Shown in pieces: positions 19,301-27,952 of a DNA stretch of 62,252 bases (the stretch's first letter is position 1; each line of letters opens with the position of its first letter). The notes beneath the pieces are model-generated. The model searched no databases, was not told where the DNA came from, and saw only the letters and a program-made list of their open reading frames with translations. The stretch comes from Acidobacteriota bacterium (GTDB lineage Bacteria > Acidobacteriota > Blastocatellia > Chloracidobacteriales > JADJPF01). The position numbers were made by a program, and so were the translations under genes. The stretch spans positions 1-62,252 of the forward strand of contig JACQZQ010000087.1 in assembly GCA_016213785.1 (NCBI GenBank). The letters are read 5' to 3'.

Positions 19301-20276
19301 CTTCGTGTGAGAGCGGAGGAAGCCCTAGAGCGGCTACAAGTGATGCTCCTTTATCATCAACACTAATCTTATTAATACTTCCTTCATAACGATATAAGCT
19401 AGTTTGCAGCGCACACATTGCTTCTTGAGCCTGTTCTAAAGAGGTTTTATGGTTAAAGTCTGGTAGATTAATAAAAAGTACTGTTATTTTACGCAGTTCT
19501 GCTAGCCAATCTGTTTGGCCTGCATCAATACGACTACGAATAGCTCCAGGAATAAAAGCTCTTATTGCGGCAGTTGTTGAGGCTGTAGCTTTAATTTTAG
19601 TTGTTGGCTGAAGTGATTTTGCATTACGTATTTTAGTTAGCTGAATTATTTGCTCACCATCATAGTCGCTAATAAGCACTTCGGAATTTTCTTTTATTAA
19701 GTTCCAAGCTTCGGGTGAGATTAATATTTGACCAGACTTAGCATATTTATTACATATTCCTACTTGAGTAAGCGGACTACCGGCAACTAAAAATTCCCAA
19801 CGACCAAAAATTCCTCCTAAAGTTTGAATTAAAATCTCACCTGCTCCTATTGCAAGCTTCATAGAAAGATTAACATCGCTTGCTACAGGATAATTATGTA
19901 AGCGTTCTTGAATTACCAAACAGCATTGAGCAACTTTTTGGGTTAGTTTTTCTAAGTTTGTATCTAGTAATTCTGTAGGCCAAATGGCAAGTAATGCATC
20001 ACCAGCAAATTTAACAATATCTCCCCCATATAAATAAATTAAGTCTATTAACTGGCCTAAGTAATTATTAAGTAAATGAGTTAGCTCTTCTGCTCCAGCA
20101 GGCCCGCGTTTTGCTAAGCGTTCTGTAAGTGCTGTGAATCCAGAAATATCTGCAAAAAGCACTACAGATATAAGTTTTTCTTTGGTTGGTTTAGTAAAGT
20201 AAGTAGGGTTTTTTGCGGCTTGATAAACAACAAAGGATGGCACATAACTACTTAAGGTTTCTAGTAGTGTAGACAT
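16374..20276 (-). CDS. Tandem class III nucleotide cyclase domains fused to AAA ATPase and TPRs
   Basis: The 1300-residue protein starts with two class III cyclase homology domains. The first (about 35-190) has both metal-site regions (LFADISGFTALTERL and VKFAGDALLAIWP). The second (about 260-420) has VLFINLPDFN in place of the first Asp motif but keeps YTVMGDTVNLAARLMQ. A STAND/AAA-type ATPase follows (GRSKEKALLKEKL, Walker A GEAGIGKS at about 477, VVIMEDAHWLDSG), then winged-helix-like linkers and TPRs from about 880 to the end. The order matches mammalian soluble adenylyl cyclase, where C1 and C2 form one catalytic pair. It probably makes cAMP in response to a signal sensed by the ATPase/TPR part. 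AAGGAAAAC precedes the ATG, 66 nt after the kinase gene. Confidence 0.88.
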   Translation of the reverse strand: MSTLLETLSSYVPSFVVYQAAKNPTYFTKPTKEKLISVVLFADISGFTALTERLAKRGPAGAEELTHLLNNYLGQLIDLIYLYGGDIVKFAGDALLAIWPTELLDTNLEKLTQKVAQCCLVIQERLHNYPVASDVNLSMKLAIGAGEILIQTLGGIFGRWEFLVAGSPLTQVGICNKYAKSGQILISPEAWNLIKENSEVLISDYDGEQIIQLTKIRNAKSLQPTTKIKATASTTAAIRAFIPGAIRSRIDAGQTDWLAELRKITVLFINLPDFNHKTSLEQAQEAMCALQTSLYRYEGSINKISVDDKGASLVAALGLPPLSHEDDAARGVRAALAMQETLKNLGLRSSIGVTSGLTFCGSVGSSLRREYTVMGDTVNLAARLMQAATDDILCDDLTAKAAFGRLNFTPLAPLKVKGKIDPIAIYRPSLLKTKKAKTTINKTKIEIIGRSKEKALLKEKLQLLKQNHQGSRLIIEGEAGIGKSRLVEEIILQAQEMEILLLQGAGDSIESATPYFAWRNIVTEFFQLDSLENSDNSTKETHILRQLPSDPKLLQNAPLLDVFLPWDWPDNEYTSQLIGKVRADNLHETLVSLLKHYSKENPLVVIMEDAHWLDSGSLALLLQISQQVEDLLLIVATRPLAEPIAADYKQLESLVNTEKVELSHLSTEQTIALVSRRLGVKNLPKEVQELIISKSDGNPFFSEELAYAMRDMGYIQVVDGQCLIAKDVGEVNTWKFPDTIQGIITSRVDRLTPAQQLTIKVASVIGRVFPFRTLQDIYPIDRDREFISDHFQVLEALDLTPLDRPAPDLAYIFKHIITRDVVYNLMLFSQRRQLHRAVAEWYEKVYASDLSPYYSYLAFHWCKAAQDHEPEPELVYKAIDYLQKAGEQAVQRYVNQEAIGFFSEALELINSLPQTKERAKKELELQLAMGAPVIATKGYAAQEVLTAYSKAQKLCEELGDNKLLFPALRGLWAFYIGRADYLTATSLAEKLLKLAEEENDPAIILEAYRAMGNAVFWCGELVLAQQNMEEGIKLYTQNEHRTLAFLYGQDPDVANRGMQSWPLSLMGYPEQALKRAQEAITEATQLSHPYSLGYALVHTACCYHYLLQVDLAYQMASEAVKLAQEKGFPNWLLAGMVVQGWALVYKGDTNNGIALVEQALDFWRSSGSELVIPYFLTTLADCYNKAGRLSDALKTLNEAFIYAEKNTDLWYEAEMYRLKGMFLVESSNITQAEEAFIKAINVAKNQQSKLLQLRATISLAELWQKQGKKQAAIEKLSEIYRWFTEGFQMPDLKAARLLLK

Positions 20277-20342
20277 TGAAGTTTTCCTTATAAAAAACTA
20301 AATTTCTAGTTAGAGATGATTAAAGCTTTATTTTCAAAGTAT

Positions 20343-23300
20343 TTAATTACCAATATGTTTTTGATATAAGTTTAATAGATCTGTTTTATCCGATAAAAAG
20401 TTAGGTATAACATCTTCAGGAAGATCAGCTTTCATTTCTTCTAATGCATGTTTTGCTTCGCGAATATAGGTTTTTGCTTCGGCTAAACGATTTTGATTAA
20501 CAAAACATCTTGCCATTACTTCAGATGATACCATTAAGCTATAACGAAATTGGTTTTCTCGTGAAATGGTTCTAGCTTGTCTACAGGTTTCTAGTGCTTT
20601 ATCTATTTGTTTGCTTTTAAGATAACAGTAACTTTGTTTAGCAAGTGCTTCTGCTAAGCGATAGGGATATTTTAATAGAGTAAAAAGCTCTATGGCTTGT
20701 TGATAATTGTTAATAGCTTCTTGTAATTCTCCACATTGATAATTTACTTCTGCAAGTTGGGCATAAGCTCGACTAATATGTAAACGATTGCTAGATTTTT
20801 GACTTAAGTGTAAAACATGTTGAACGGTTTCTAATGCTTTTTTTACTTCACCTCTATGAAGTAATACAGGCACCATAGTAATATTAGCGATAAGTTCAGC
20901 AAATATATTAATATTTGAGGCTTGTTCTAAGCCTTTTAAGCAACATTCTTCGGCTAAATCAAATTGACGGCGTTGTGTATAGGCAGTTCCAAGTAAAGAA
21001 AGTGTTCTTGCATATTGAGAAGTTTCTCCTGCTGCTTCTAGGTTTTCTAAGGATTTATTATAGTATTTAACTGCTTGACCAAGTAATCCAACCTGAATAT
21101 TTGAAAGGGCTAAGGCTGTATAAGCAAAACCTTTTGCTTGTGATGATTTTCCTGCAACAGCTAGTAACCAGCGAGCAGAGCGTTCTAGCTCTTTTACTTC
21201 AAATGATTTAGAAAGAGCAAAACCAGAAAGTGCTTCTAGGCGCTGAGCCGTATCACCTACACGCTCAAATAGTGAAATTGCTTCACTAAAATGTTTTTGT
21301 GCTGATTGGTAATCTGTAAGTAGTAGTTGTAGCATTCCCATTGCATTTAGTATAGCGCCATGTAACTGATCGTCGGCTACTTTTTGACTAATAATTAAAG
21401 CTTCTTCTAAATGGCTAAGTGCTACATCAGACCTACCTTTTAATGAAGCAAGTGAACCTAATCCTAAACGATAGGTTGCCATTAATCTTAAGAATTTCTT
21501 ATCATGAAGGTCTGTTGCCATTTCTGATAAAGCATTTTTAGCCCACTCTAAATAACGAGATTGATCACTTGATGAGCCTGCACGCCTTTCTTGTTCTGAT
21601 GCCCTAACAGAAAATTCAAAAGCTTTTTCTGGCATAGAAGCATGGTAGTAATGATAGGCAATTTGAGGGGTGACTTTTTCTATCATTGTTGCAAAGCATT
21701 TTTTTAAAGCTTCGGCTACTTTTTCATGTAATTGGCGTTTTCTACGTTTACTCAGTCCTTGATATAGAACTTGTTGGATAAAACTATGATGAAAGACATA
21801 TCTATCATCACCAGTAGTTCCTATTTCGTTTATTAAGTTTCGTTTAATAGCAGTTTCTAAAATATAAATAAGCTCTTCTTCATCAAGTTGCGTAACTACT
21901 TGGAGAAAAGCAAAACTAAATTCATCACCTATTACTGCTGCTTGGGTAAGTACCTCTGAAATAGGCTTATCTAAATTGTTTAAGCGCATTTCTATTAAGT
22001 CAGTAATTGATTTTGGTAGAGCTACGTTTTCTAGATTTGATACTATCCATTTACCATTATGTTTACATAGTGTCTCATTCTCTAGCCATAACATTAGCAT
22101 TTCTTTAATAAAATAAGGATTTCCTCCTGTTTCCCTATATAAAGTATTAAGTAATGCCTCAGGTAGCCCAATACCAGGACACATTTGATTTAACATTTGC
22201 CCTACTTCAACTATGTTAAAAGGCGAAAGATTACAAACCTCTACATTTGAGCGATGGCTTATTTGCTCAGCCCAGTTTTTTAATGTGCTACCTTGAGTTA
22301 AGTGTTCTGATCGTAGAGTTGCCATCAGCAAAATAGGGACATTACTTAGAGTTTTGACTAAATAAACAAATGCAAGCAAACTTGCATCATCAGCCCATTG
22401 AAGGTTATCTAGGAGAAATACTAGAGGTCTATGTTTAGACAATTCTTTAAGACATCGGCGGATTGCTTCAAAGCTACGAATAGCTTGTTCAGTACCACCT
22501 TGCATTTGAAGTAAAACATGAGAGGCTTTAACTGTATCTTTTTTCTTTAGTGCGTCTTCAATTTCTTTAGTGCGTTCTTCAAAGATTTCTCCTAATAGAT
22601 TATTAGATAAATCCATTGAATCACCGCTCCAATATTCGCTTAAAGCCTCAAGAAAAGTGACAAAAGGTAGCCCACAAATATTTTCAAAAAATCGGCCTGA
22701 AAGAAATTTAGCTTTAGATTTGTTTCTTTCACGAAACTGGCTAAGTAATATACTTTTTCCTTGGCCTGCTTCACCAACTATAAGTATTACTTGAGACTTA
22801 TTATCTAAGATGACCTGAAACCTTGACTCTAGTAGTTCAAGTTCTTTGCTACGACCAACAAAACCTTGTTTACTTGCAAATTCTTCTTCTAGGTTTTCTA
22901 CGGCTTCAGCGACGGTTTGGGCATTTTGTCCAGCAGGTTTAGCAAGTGACCATGTAGTAGTTGCCGAAGTATTTTTTCCAGGCTCAATTAATCTTAATGC
23001 TCTTATCATAGCTAAAGTATTTTGAAATCTATCTTCTTTACGTTTAGCTAGGGCTTTAGCGATAAAAAGATCAAATTCTGGTGTTAAAGAACTTAGTACT
23101 TGGCTTGGGGGAACAACTTCTAGGCGTAGAATTGCAAGCATTTTATCTGCTACAGTTTTTGCAGCAAAAGGTAGTTGACCTGTTAGCATTTCATAAATAA
23201 CTATGCCTAGAGAAAATAAATCGCTACGCGTGTCAACGTCTTCGCCTCTAACTTGTTCAGGCGACATATAGCCAACAGTTCCTTGCATTATTCTTTGGGT

Positions 23301-23846
23301 GTTAAGTTGCCCAACGCGCCCTAAAGTACTTTTACCTTTAGCTTCATCTAAAATGCTGCCAGGGCATATTTTAGCTAAACCAAAGTCTAGGATTTTTATA
23401 TGGTTATCTTCTCTAAGTATGATATTTTCTGGCTTAACATCTCTATGAATAATGCCTAGAGAATGTGCTGCTCCTAGACCTTCAGCTATTTGAATTGCAA
23501 ACTCTATAGCATCACTTGGTGCTAGTGCGCCACTATTAAGCCTATCGCGTAAGGTTTGACCAGTAATTAGCTCCATTGCAATATAATAGTAGCTATCTTG
23601 CTGACCAACATCATAAATAGTGATTATGTTAGGGTGGTTTAGACCTGAGGCGGTTATAGCTTCTTGCAAAACCAATCGGTCTATTTCACTATTTACTGTT
23701 TTATCTGAAAGAAGAATTTTTATTGCTATTTCACGACCAAGTACGGTATCTAGTGCTCTATAAACAACAGCCATTCCACCGCGACCTATTTCGGACAAAA
23801 GCGTGTAACGTCCAAATGTTGCACCGATTTCTATATTTTCTAACAT
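20343..23846 (-). CDS. Ser/Thr protein kinase fused to AAA-type ATPase and TPR domain
   Basis: The protein has 1167 residues. The kinase domain (about 12-285) has all key motifs: EIGRGGMAVVYRAL, EIAIKIL, HRDVKPENI, DFGLAK and GTVGYMSPEQVRG. After a linker the ATPase begins at about 328 (FVGRSKELELLESR), with Walker A GEAGQGKS (about 355) and the acidic FLLDNLQWADD strand. Winged-helix and at least eight TPR-like repeats (about 780-1160) complete it. There is no membrane helix, so it is cytosolic. The ATPase-TPR part is parallel to that of the cyclase protein encoded directly downstream, with only the N-terminal output module exchanged. GGTGGGATT lies before the ATG. The short-chain dehydrogenase gene is 61 nt upstream, so the three may form one operon. 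Confidence 0.9.
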   Translation of the reverse strand: MLENIEIGATFGRYTLLSEIGRGGMAVVYRALDTVLGREIAIKILLSDKTVNSEIDRLVLQEAITASGLNHPNIITIYDVGQQDSYYYIAMELITGQTLRDRLNSGALAPSDAIEFAIQIAEGLGAAHSLGIIHRDVKPENIILREDNHIKILDFGLAKICPGSILDEAKGKSTLGRVGQLNTQRIMQGTVGYMSPEQVRGEDVDTRSDLFSLGIVIYEMLTGQLPFAAKTVADKMLAILRLEVVPPSQVLSSLTPEFDLFIAKALAKRKEDRFQNTLAMIRALRLIEPGKNTSATTTWSLAKPAGQNAQTVAEAVENLEEEFASKQGFVGRSKELELLESRFQVILDNKSQVILIVGEAGQGKSILLSQFRERNKSKAKFLSGRFFENICGLPFVTFLEALSEYWSGDSMDLSNNLLGEIFEERTKEIEDALKKKDTVKASHVLLQMQGGTEQAIRSFEAIRRCLKELSKHRPLVFLLDNLQWADDASLLAFVYLVKTLSNVPILLMATLRSEHLTQGSTLKNWAEQISHRSNVEVCNLSPFNIVEVGQMLNQMCPGIGLPEALLNTLYRETGGNPYFIKEMLMLWLENETLCKHNGKWIVSNLENVALPKSITDLIEMRLNNLDKPISEVLTQAAVIGDEFSFAFLQVVTQLDEEELIYILETAIKRNLINEIGTTGDDRYVFHHSFIQQVLYQGLSKRRKRQLHEKVAEALKKCFATMIEKVTPQIAYHYYHASMPEKAFEFSVRASEQERRAGSSSDQSRYLEWAKNALSEMATDLHDKKFLRLMATYRLGLGSLASLKGRSDVALSHLEEALIISQKVADDQLHGAILNAMGMLQLLLTDYQSAQKHFSEAISLFERVGDTAQRLEALSGFALSKSFEVKELERSARWLLAVAGKSSQAKGFAYTALALSNIQVGLLGQAVKYYNKSLENLEAAGETSQYARTLSLLGTAYTQRRQFDLAEECCLKGLEQASNINIFAELIANITMVPVLLHRGEVKKALETVQHVLHLSQKSSNRLHISRAYAQLAEVNYQCGELQEAINNYQQAIELFTLLKYPYRLAEALAKQSYCYLKSKQIDKALETCRQARTISRENQFRYSLMVSSEVMARCFVNQNRLAEAKTYIREAKHALEEMKADLPEDVIPNFLSDKTDLLNLYQKHIGN

Positions 23847-23907
23847 AATCCCACCAAATATTTATTAGTTGTCAGTAGTTGCTATTAATTACTAATCAAT
23901 AGTTATT

Positions 23908-24798
23908 TTATCGACGGGGGCTAAGATGTCTTTTTCTTGTTGGATCTATAGCTAAGAGTTTATCAAATTGCTCATCAACATATTCTGGAGCTAAGCGTTC
24001 AATCCATTTATATGCATTATCACGAATGCGTACAAAGATTTCTTTATCTTTATTTGCAATACCTTGTAAGAATGCAAGAGCTACTTCTTCAGAAGATTCT
24101 AAACTAATAAATTGTTTTGTCATATTAAAAAGCTCTTCTTCAGCAAGATTTGTAAGTGTTACATTAGGGTGGATTATTGTTAATTGCACCCCACTATTTT
24201 TTGGGAGTTCTCTTCTAAGCGCTGCAACAAAATTATTTAACCCTCCTTTTGTTCCAGTATAAACACTATGAGAGGGTGAATAAACATGAGCACTTAAAGA
24301 ACCAGTATAGGCAATTACACCTGAGCGTTTATCTAAAAAATAAGGTAAAAAAGCATGAGTCATACGAATTTGAGCAATTAGGTTAACTGCTATTAAACGC
24401 TCAATTTGAGGTGTTGTCATATCCCAAAATGAGCCTAGAAAAATAATTCCAGCATTATTAAATAATAAGTCTACATTCCCAAATACACTACAAGCATGGT
24501 CAAGTATTTTTCTAGGAGCATCTTCTAAGACTAAATCCATAGGCAAAATTTCTAGTAAAGGTAAATCTTCCTGTAGTTGAACTAAGGCTTGTTCATTATA
24601 ATCGACAGCTAAAACTTTAGTGCCTATTCCAATAAGTTTTTCTACTATTGCCTTACCTATTCCACTTGCCCCACCTGTTACAATTGCTGTTTTATCCCTA
24701 TAATAATCTGGCAAACTCACTCTAGAATAGGTTTGGACTAGATTATAAGCAAGAACACCACCTGCTGCTAAAAGTAGAGCTTTAGCTAATTGATTCAT
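23908..24798 (-). CDS. Membrane-anchored short-chain dehydrogenase/reductase
   Basis: The 296-residue protein has a hydrophobic N-terminal helix (ALLLAAGGVLAYNLV, about 6-20) likely to anchor it, then a complete SDR Rossmann domain. The visible motifs are cofactor loop TGGASGIG (about 41-48), LFNNAGI, catalytic Ser in YTGSLSA, and the Tyr-x-x-x-Lys pair in SVYTGTKGG. The acidic residue after the second strand (AVDYNE) suggests NAD preference. The substrate is unknown; lipid or quinone-like molecules are possible given the anchor. GGAGG precedes the ATG. It is the first gene of the minus-strand block and is divergent from lpxC across a 413-nt gap. Confidence 0.87.
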   Translation of the reverse strand: MNQLAKALLLAAGGVLAYNLVQTYSRVSLPDYYRDKTAIVTGGASGIGKAIVEKLIGIGTKVLAVDYNEQALVQLQEDLPLLEILPMDLVLEDAPRKILDHACSVFGNVDLLFNNAGIIFLGSFWDMTTPQIERLIAVNLIAQIRMTHAFLPYFLDKRSGVIAYTGSLSAHVYSPSHSVYTGTKGGLNNFVAALRRELPKNSGVQLTIIHPNVTLTNLAEEELFNMTKQFISLESSEEVALAFLQGIANKDKEIFVRIRDNAYKWIERLAPEYVDEQFDKLLAIDPTRKRHLSPRR

Positions 24799-25211
24799 TA
24801 TTTTTTGCCTCCATAGATTTTGAAAAACGGTTTATTATATCTAGAACTTTATAGCCAACCAAAGAAAACTTTTTTGTCAGTCTTACTTTAGAGTTTATTT
24901 AGAGTTTACTTAAAATTTACTTAAAATTTATTTAAAATAAATTAAAAATTTGTAGTCTTTTAGCGACATCTTTAAGGCAGGATCGTTGCAGCTAAGCAAC
25001 AGTTGCTTATTTTAATTTCTTTCTTATAACAAGCCTATAAAAACTATAAACCCAAAAAATAGAATAATTGTTCATTAGAGAACCCAAAAGAAAAGTTTTG
25101 GTATAAAAAATGCTAAAGGCATCGCTGCAATTAAAATTTGAAATCCAAATTCCTAAGCAAGTAACAATACTAAAATACTGAATTGCTCTAGTGCTAGGGA
25201 GGAAGTAGAAA
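24799..25211. other. Divergent intergenic region between the SDR operon and lpxC
   Basis: No gene is seen in these 413 nt. The region is very AT-rich and must hold the promoters for both directions. It contains four 11-bp AT-rich tandem repeats (24890-24933) and a 15-nt palindrome AAGCAACAGTTGCTT (24994-25008). The lpxC ribosome binding site GGGAGGA is at its right end. No confident promoter boxes could be assigned. Confidence 0.6.
24890..24933. repeat. 4 x 11-bp AT-rich tandem repeat, helically phased
   Basis: The units are AGAGTTTATTT, AGAGTTTACTT, AAAATTTACTT and AAAATTTATTT with no spacers. The 11-bp step is close to one helical turn, so the A/T tracts face the same side and could bend the DNA or bind a nucleoid protein. 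Confidence 0.8.
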
Positions 25212-26141
25212 GTGACCCTCTTTACATCTCAAAACTTTACTAATTTTAATAATAATCAAGAACTTATCCAACAACGTACTATAAAACACACTGTTAGCTG
25301 TCAAGGACAAGGGCTTCATACAGGTTGTCAAGTAAAAATGACTCTAAAACCTGCCCCTCCTAATAGTGGTATTCGCTTTCGTAGAATAGATTTATCAGAA
25401 TTTGAAATCCCTGCTTCAATTGAATATGTCGCTAAAGTTGCTTATGCAACTACTTTGATGAGATTAGGCGTAATGGTTGCTACTGTAGAGCATTTACTTT
25501 CTGCTTTAGCAGGGTGTCAAATCGATAATTGCATTGTAGAACTTGACTCTTTAGAAGTCCCAATTATGGATGGTAGTGCAGGGGAATTTATTAATTTGAT
25601 AAAATCGGCAGATATAATTGAACAGTCTGCTAAAAGAGTGTGTTTAAAAGTGCTAGAACCTATAGAAGTTAGCGATGGCAATAGATGGATTAAAATAGAA
25701 CCTGCTCAAGCGCTCTCTATTAACTCAACCATAGATTTTTCACACCCTTTAATTGGTAGACAAGAGTTTAACTATCAATTTAGTTTTAGTAGCTATATTA
25801 AAGAAATTGCTTTAGCTAGGACTTTTGGATTTGTTAAAGAACTTGATGCGCTACGTAAGGCAGGCTTGATTCGTGGAGGATCTTTAGAAAATGCAATTGT
25901 TTTAACAGAAGATGGGTTAATGAATAGTGAAGGGTTAAGATTTGTTGATGAGTTTGCTCGCCATAAGGTGCTAGATATTTTAGGTGATTTAGCTTTAGCA
26001 GGTAGACCTATTATTGGAAAAGTTACTGCTGAACGTTCAGGTCATGCGCTACATGCTCAATTAGTCTCTCAATTATTACGTAATCCTAATAGTTGGCAGC
26101 TAGTAGAACAATCTAATTTACAATTAGCCGTAGGTAGATAA
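25212..26141 (+). CDS. lpxC: UDP-3-O-acyl-N-acetylglucosamine deacetylase
   Basis: LpxC removes the N-acetyl group from UDP-3-O-acyl-GlcNAc, the committed, zinc-dependent step of lipid A synthesis. The 309 residues match the family. Key motifs are visible: SCQGQGLHTG, the zinc ligand region ATVEHLLSAL (about 95), VPIMDGSAGEF, and the second zinc site FVDEFARHKVLDILGDLAL (His and Asp, about 250), then the catalytic SGHALHAQL. GTG is the start, with GGGAGGA 8 nt upstream. The first 20 residues are an Asn-rich extension before the conserved core. The gene shows the organism has an outer membrane. It is a single gene followed by a 143-nt gap. Confidence 0.97.
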   Translation: MTLFTSQNFTNFNNNQELIQQRTIKHTVSCQGQGLHTGCQVKMTLKPAPPNSGIRFRRIDLSEFEIPASIEYVAKVAYATTLMRLGVMVATVEHLLSALAGCQIDNCIVELDSLEVPIMDGSAGEFINLIKSADIIEQSAKRVCLKVLEPIEVSDGNRWIKIEPAQALSINSTIDFSHPLIGRQEFNYQFSFSSYIKEIALARTFGFVKELDALRKAGLIRGGSLENAIVLTEDGLMNSEGLRFVDEFARHKVLDILGDLALAGRPIIGKVTAERSGHALHAQLVSQLLRNPNSWQLVEQSNLQLAVGR

Positions 26142-26284
26142 ATCTAATCTCAAAGAGTCTAGGAGCAAATTAAGCTATTGCAACAAGGGCTTGACCTAAG
26201 AGATTTTGACGCTAAGCTATCAACTTACTAAATTAGATAAATTTTGCCTGCTTCTTTAAGTTTTTATTAGAGTTATAAAGAGTT

Positions 26285-27949
26285 ATGAATAGAAAATTAC
26301 TGTTTATTGGTTTAGATGGGACAACCTTTGATTTACTTGATCCCTTAATGCGTGAAATTGGTCTTCCAAACTTAGAAAAAGTAATCTCTAATGGTGCACG
26401 TGCTTCTTTAGAAACAACTATACCTCCAATTACTCCTACTGCTTGGGTTTCGCTAGTAACAGGAAAAAATCCTGGTAAACACGGGATTTTAGAATTTTTA
26501 CTTCGTCGTAGCGGCTCAATGCATGACCTACCAGTTAATCAAGCTCTACGTGATAGCCCTGCTATATGGGATATTCTTTCCCAGCTAGAGAAAAAAGTAA
26601 TTGTTACAAATATGCCTGTTACTTATCCACCTGCACCAGTTAATGGTTTAATGGTGTCTGACTTTTTAACTCCTAAAGGAAAACGTGATTTTACTTACCC
26701 AAGTGATCTACTTAAGGAAATAGAATCAAAATTTGGCCCTTATAGGCTTTATATAACAGAAGTTTATGCTCCTGGAAATATTGATAAAGTTCTAGATCAA
26801 CTTTTTGATGAATTAGAGTATAAAACCAAGGTGACAGAATATTTAATGGAAAATTATCCTTGGGATTTTTATGCTAACCATATTTGGAGTACAGACCGTT
26901 GCCAACATGAACTCTGGCATATTTGGGATGAAACACACCCTTTAAGTAGCCGCCAAGAAGTCACAAAACACCGCGATAGAGTAATGCAGTTTTGGAAAGC
27001 TATGGATGAAGCAGTTGGTAGAATGGTAAATAAAGCAGGCAGGGATTCTTTAGTAATGATGGCATCAGACCATGGGTTTGGCCCAATTCATAAATTCTTA
27101 TGTTTTAATATTTGGCTACTTGAACAAGGCTTATTAGTCCTAAAAGAAAGTGCAATGACCCAATTTAAGCGACTGCTATTTAGCTTAGGGTTTACTCCTG
27201 AATTTGGTTATCGTATGTCAATGCGCTTAGGACTTGCAAAAATTCGTTTAGCTGCTGGTGTAACAAATCGCTCTCAGCTTTTTAAGATTATTAATAAATT
27301 AATGCTTTCACTCCAAGATGTAGACTGGTCAAAAACTGTAGCCTACTCTAAAGGCAATTACGGCCAAATATTTATTAACTTAAAGGGTCGTGAGCCTGAA
27401 GGCTCAGTTAGCCCTGGTGTTGAGTATGAACGTACTTGTAATATGCTAGTAGATAAACTTAAAGCAATTATTGATCCCAACACAAAAGAAAAACTAATAG
27501 GGCAAATCTGGCGACGAGAAGAAATCTATACAGGCCCTCACGTAGAATCTGCTCCTGATATTTCTTTTCTTCCACAAGATATGAGGTATAAGCCTATGGG
27601 AACATTAGATTTAACCTCTAATCGTTTTATCACAGATGTTTATGGTAATTCAGGCGATCATCGTATGAATGGACTATATATTGCCAAAGGCCCAAATATA
27701 AAATCAGGAATTAGACTTTCAAAAGCACAAATTATTGATGTTGCACCAACAATGCTTTATCTAATGGGTTATTCTATCCCTGAAGATATGGATGGTGAAG
27801 TTTTAACCGAAATGATAGATGAGAGCTACTTAAAAGCTAATCCTATAGGTTCTACACAAGCTCTTGAGACTCAAAAAATAGAAGCAGATTTTTCTGAAGA
27901 AGATAGCGAAGAAGTAAGTGCACGACTTAAGAGTTTAGGATATTTATAA
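26285..27949 (+). CDS. Alkaline-phosphatase-superfamily phosphodiesterase/nucleotide pyrophosphatase
   Basis: The 554-residue protein belongs to the type I phosphodiesterase branch of the alkaline phosphatase superfamily. The metal and nucleophile motifs are in order: LFIGLDGTTFDLL (first metal Asp), PPITPTAWVSLVTGKNPGKHG (Thr nucleophile region), MMASDHGFGP (Asp-His pair) and GNSGDHRMNGLYIAKGP near the end. There is no signal peptide, so it is cytosolic or peripheral. Family members cleave nucleotide-sugars, polyprenyl or phosphoglycerol diesters. The gene starts a tight operon with a GT2 enzyme (gap 3 nt) and a flippase-like membrane protein (gap 4 nt), which points to a lipid-linked sugar or phosphoglycolipid pathway. 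Confidence 0.87.
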   Translation: MNRKLLFIGLDGTTFDLLDPLMREIGLPNLEKVISNGARASLETTIPPITPTAWVSLVTGKNPGKHGILEFLLRRSGSMHDLPVNQALRDSPAIWDILSQLEKKVIVTNMPVTYPPAPVNGLMVSDFLTPKGKRDFTYPSDLLKEIESKFGPYRLYITEVYAPGNIDKVLDQLFDELEYKTKVTEYLMENYPWDFYANHIWSTDRCQHELWHIWDETHPLSSRQEVTKHRDRVMQFWKAMDEAVGRMVNKAGRDSLVMMASDHGFGPIHKFLCFNIWLLEQGLLVLKESAMTQFKRLLFSLGFTPEFGYRMSMRLGLAKIRLAAGVTNRSQLFKIINKLMLSLQDVDWSKTVAYSKGNYGQIFINLKGREPEGSVSPGVEYERTCNMLVDKLKAIIDPNTKEKLIGQIWRREEIYTGPHVESAPDISFLPQDMRYKPMGTLDLTSNRFITDVYGNSGDHRMNGLYIAKGPNIKSGIRLSKAQIIDVAPTMLYLMGYSIPEDMDGEVLTEMIDESYLKANPIGSTQALETQKIEADFSEEDSEEVSARLKSLGYL

Positions 27950-27952
27950 AAA

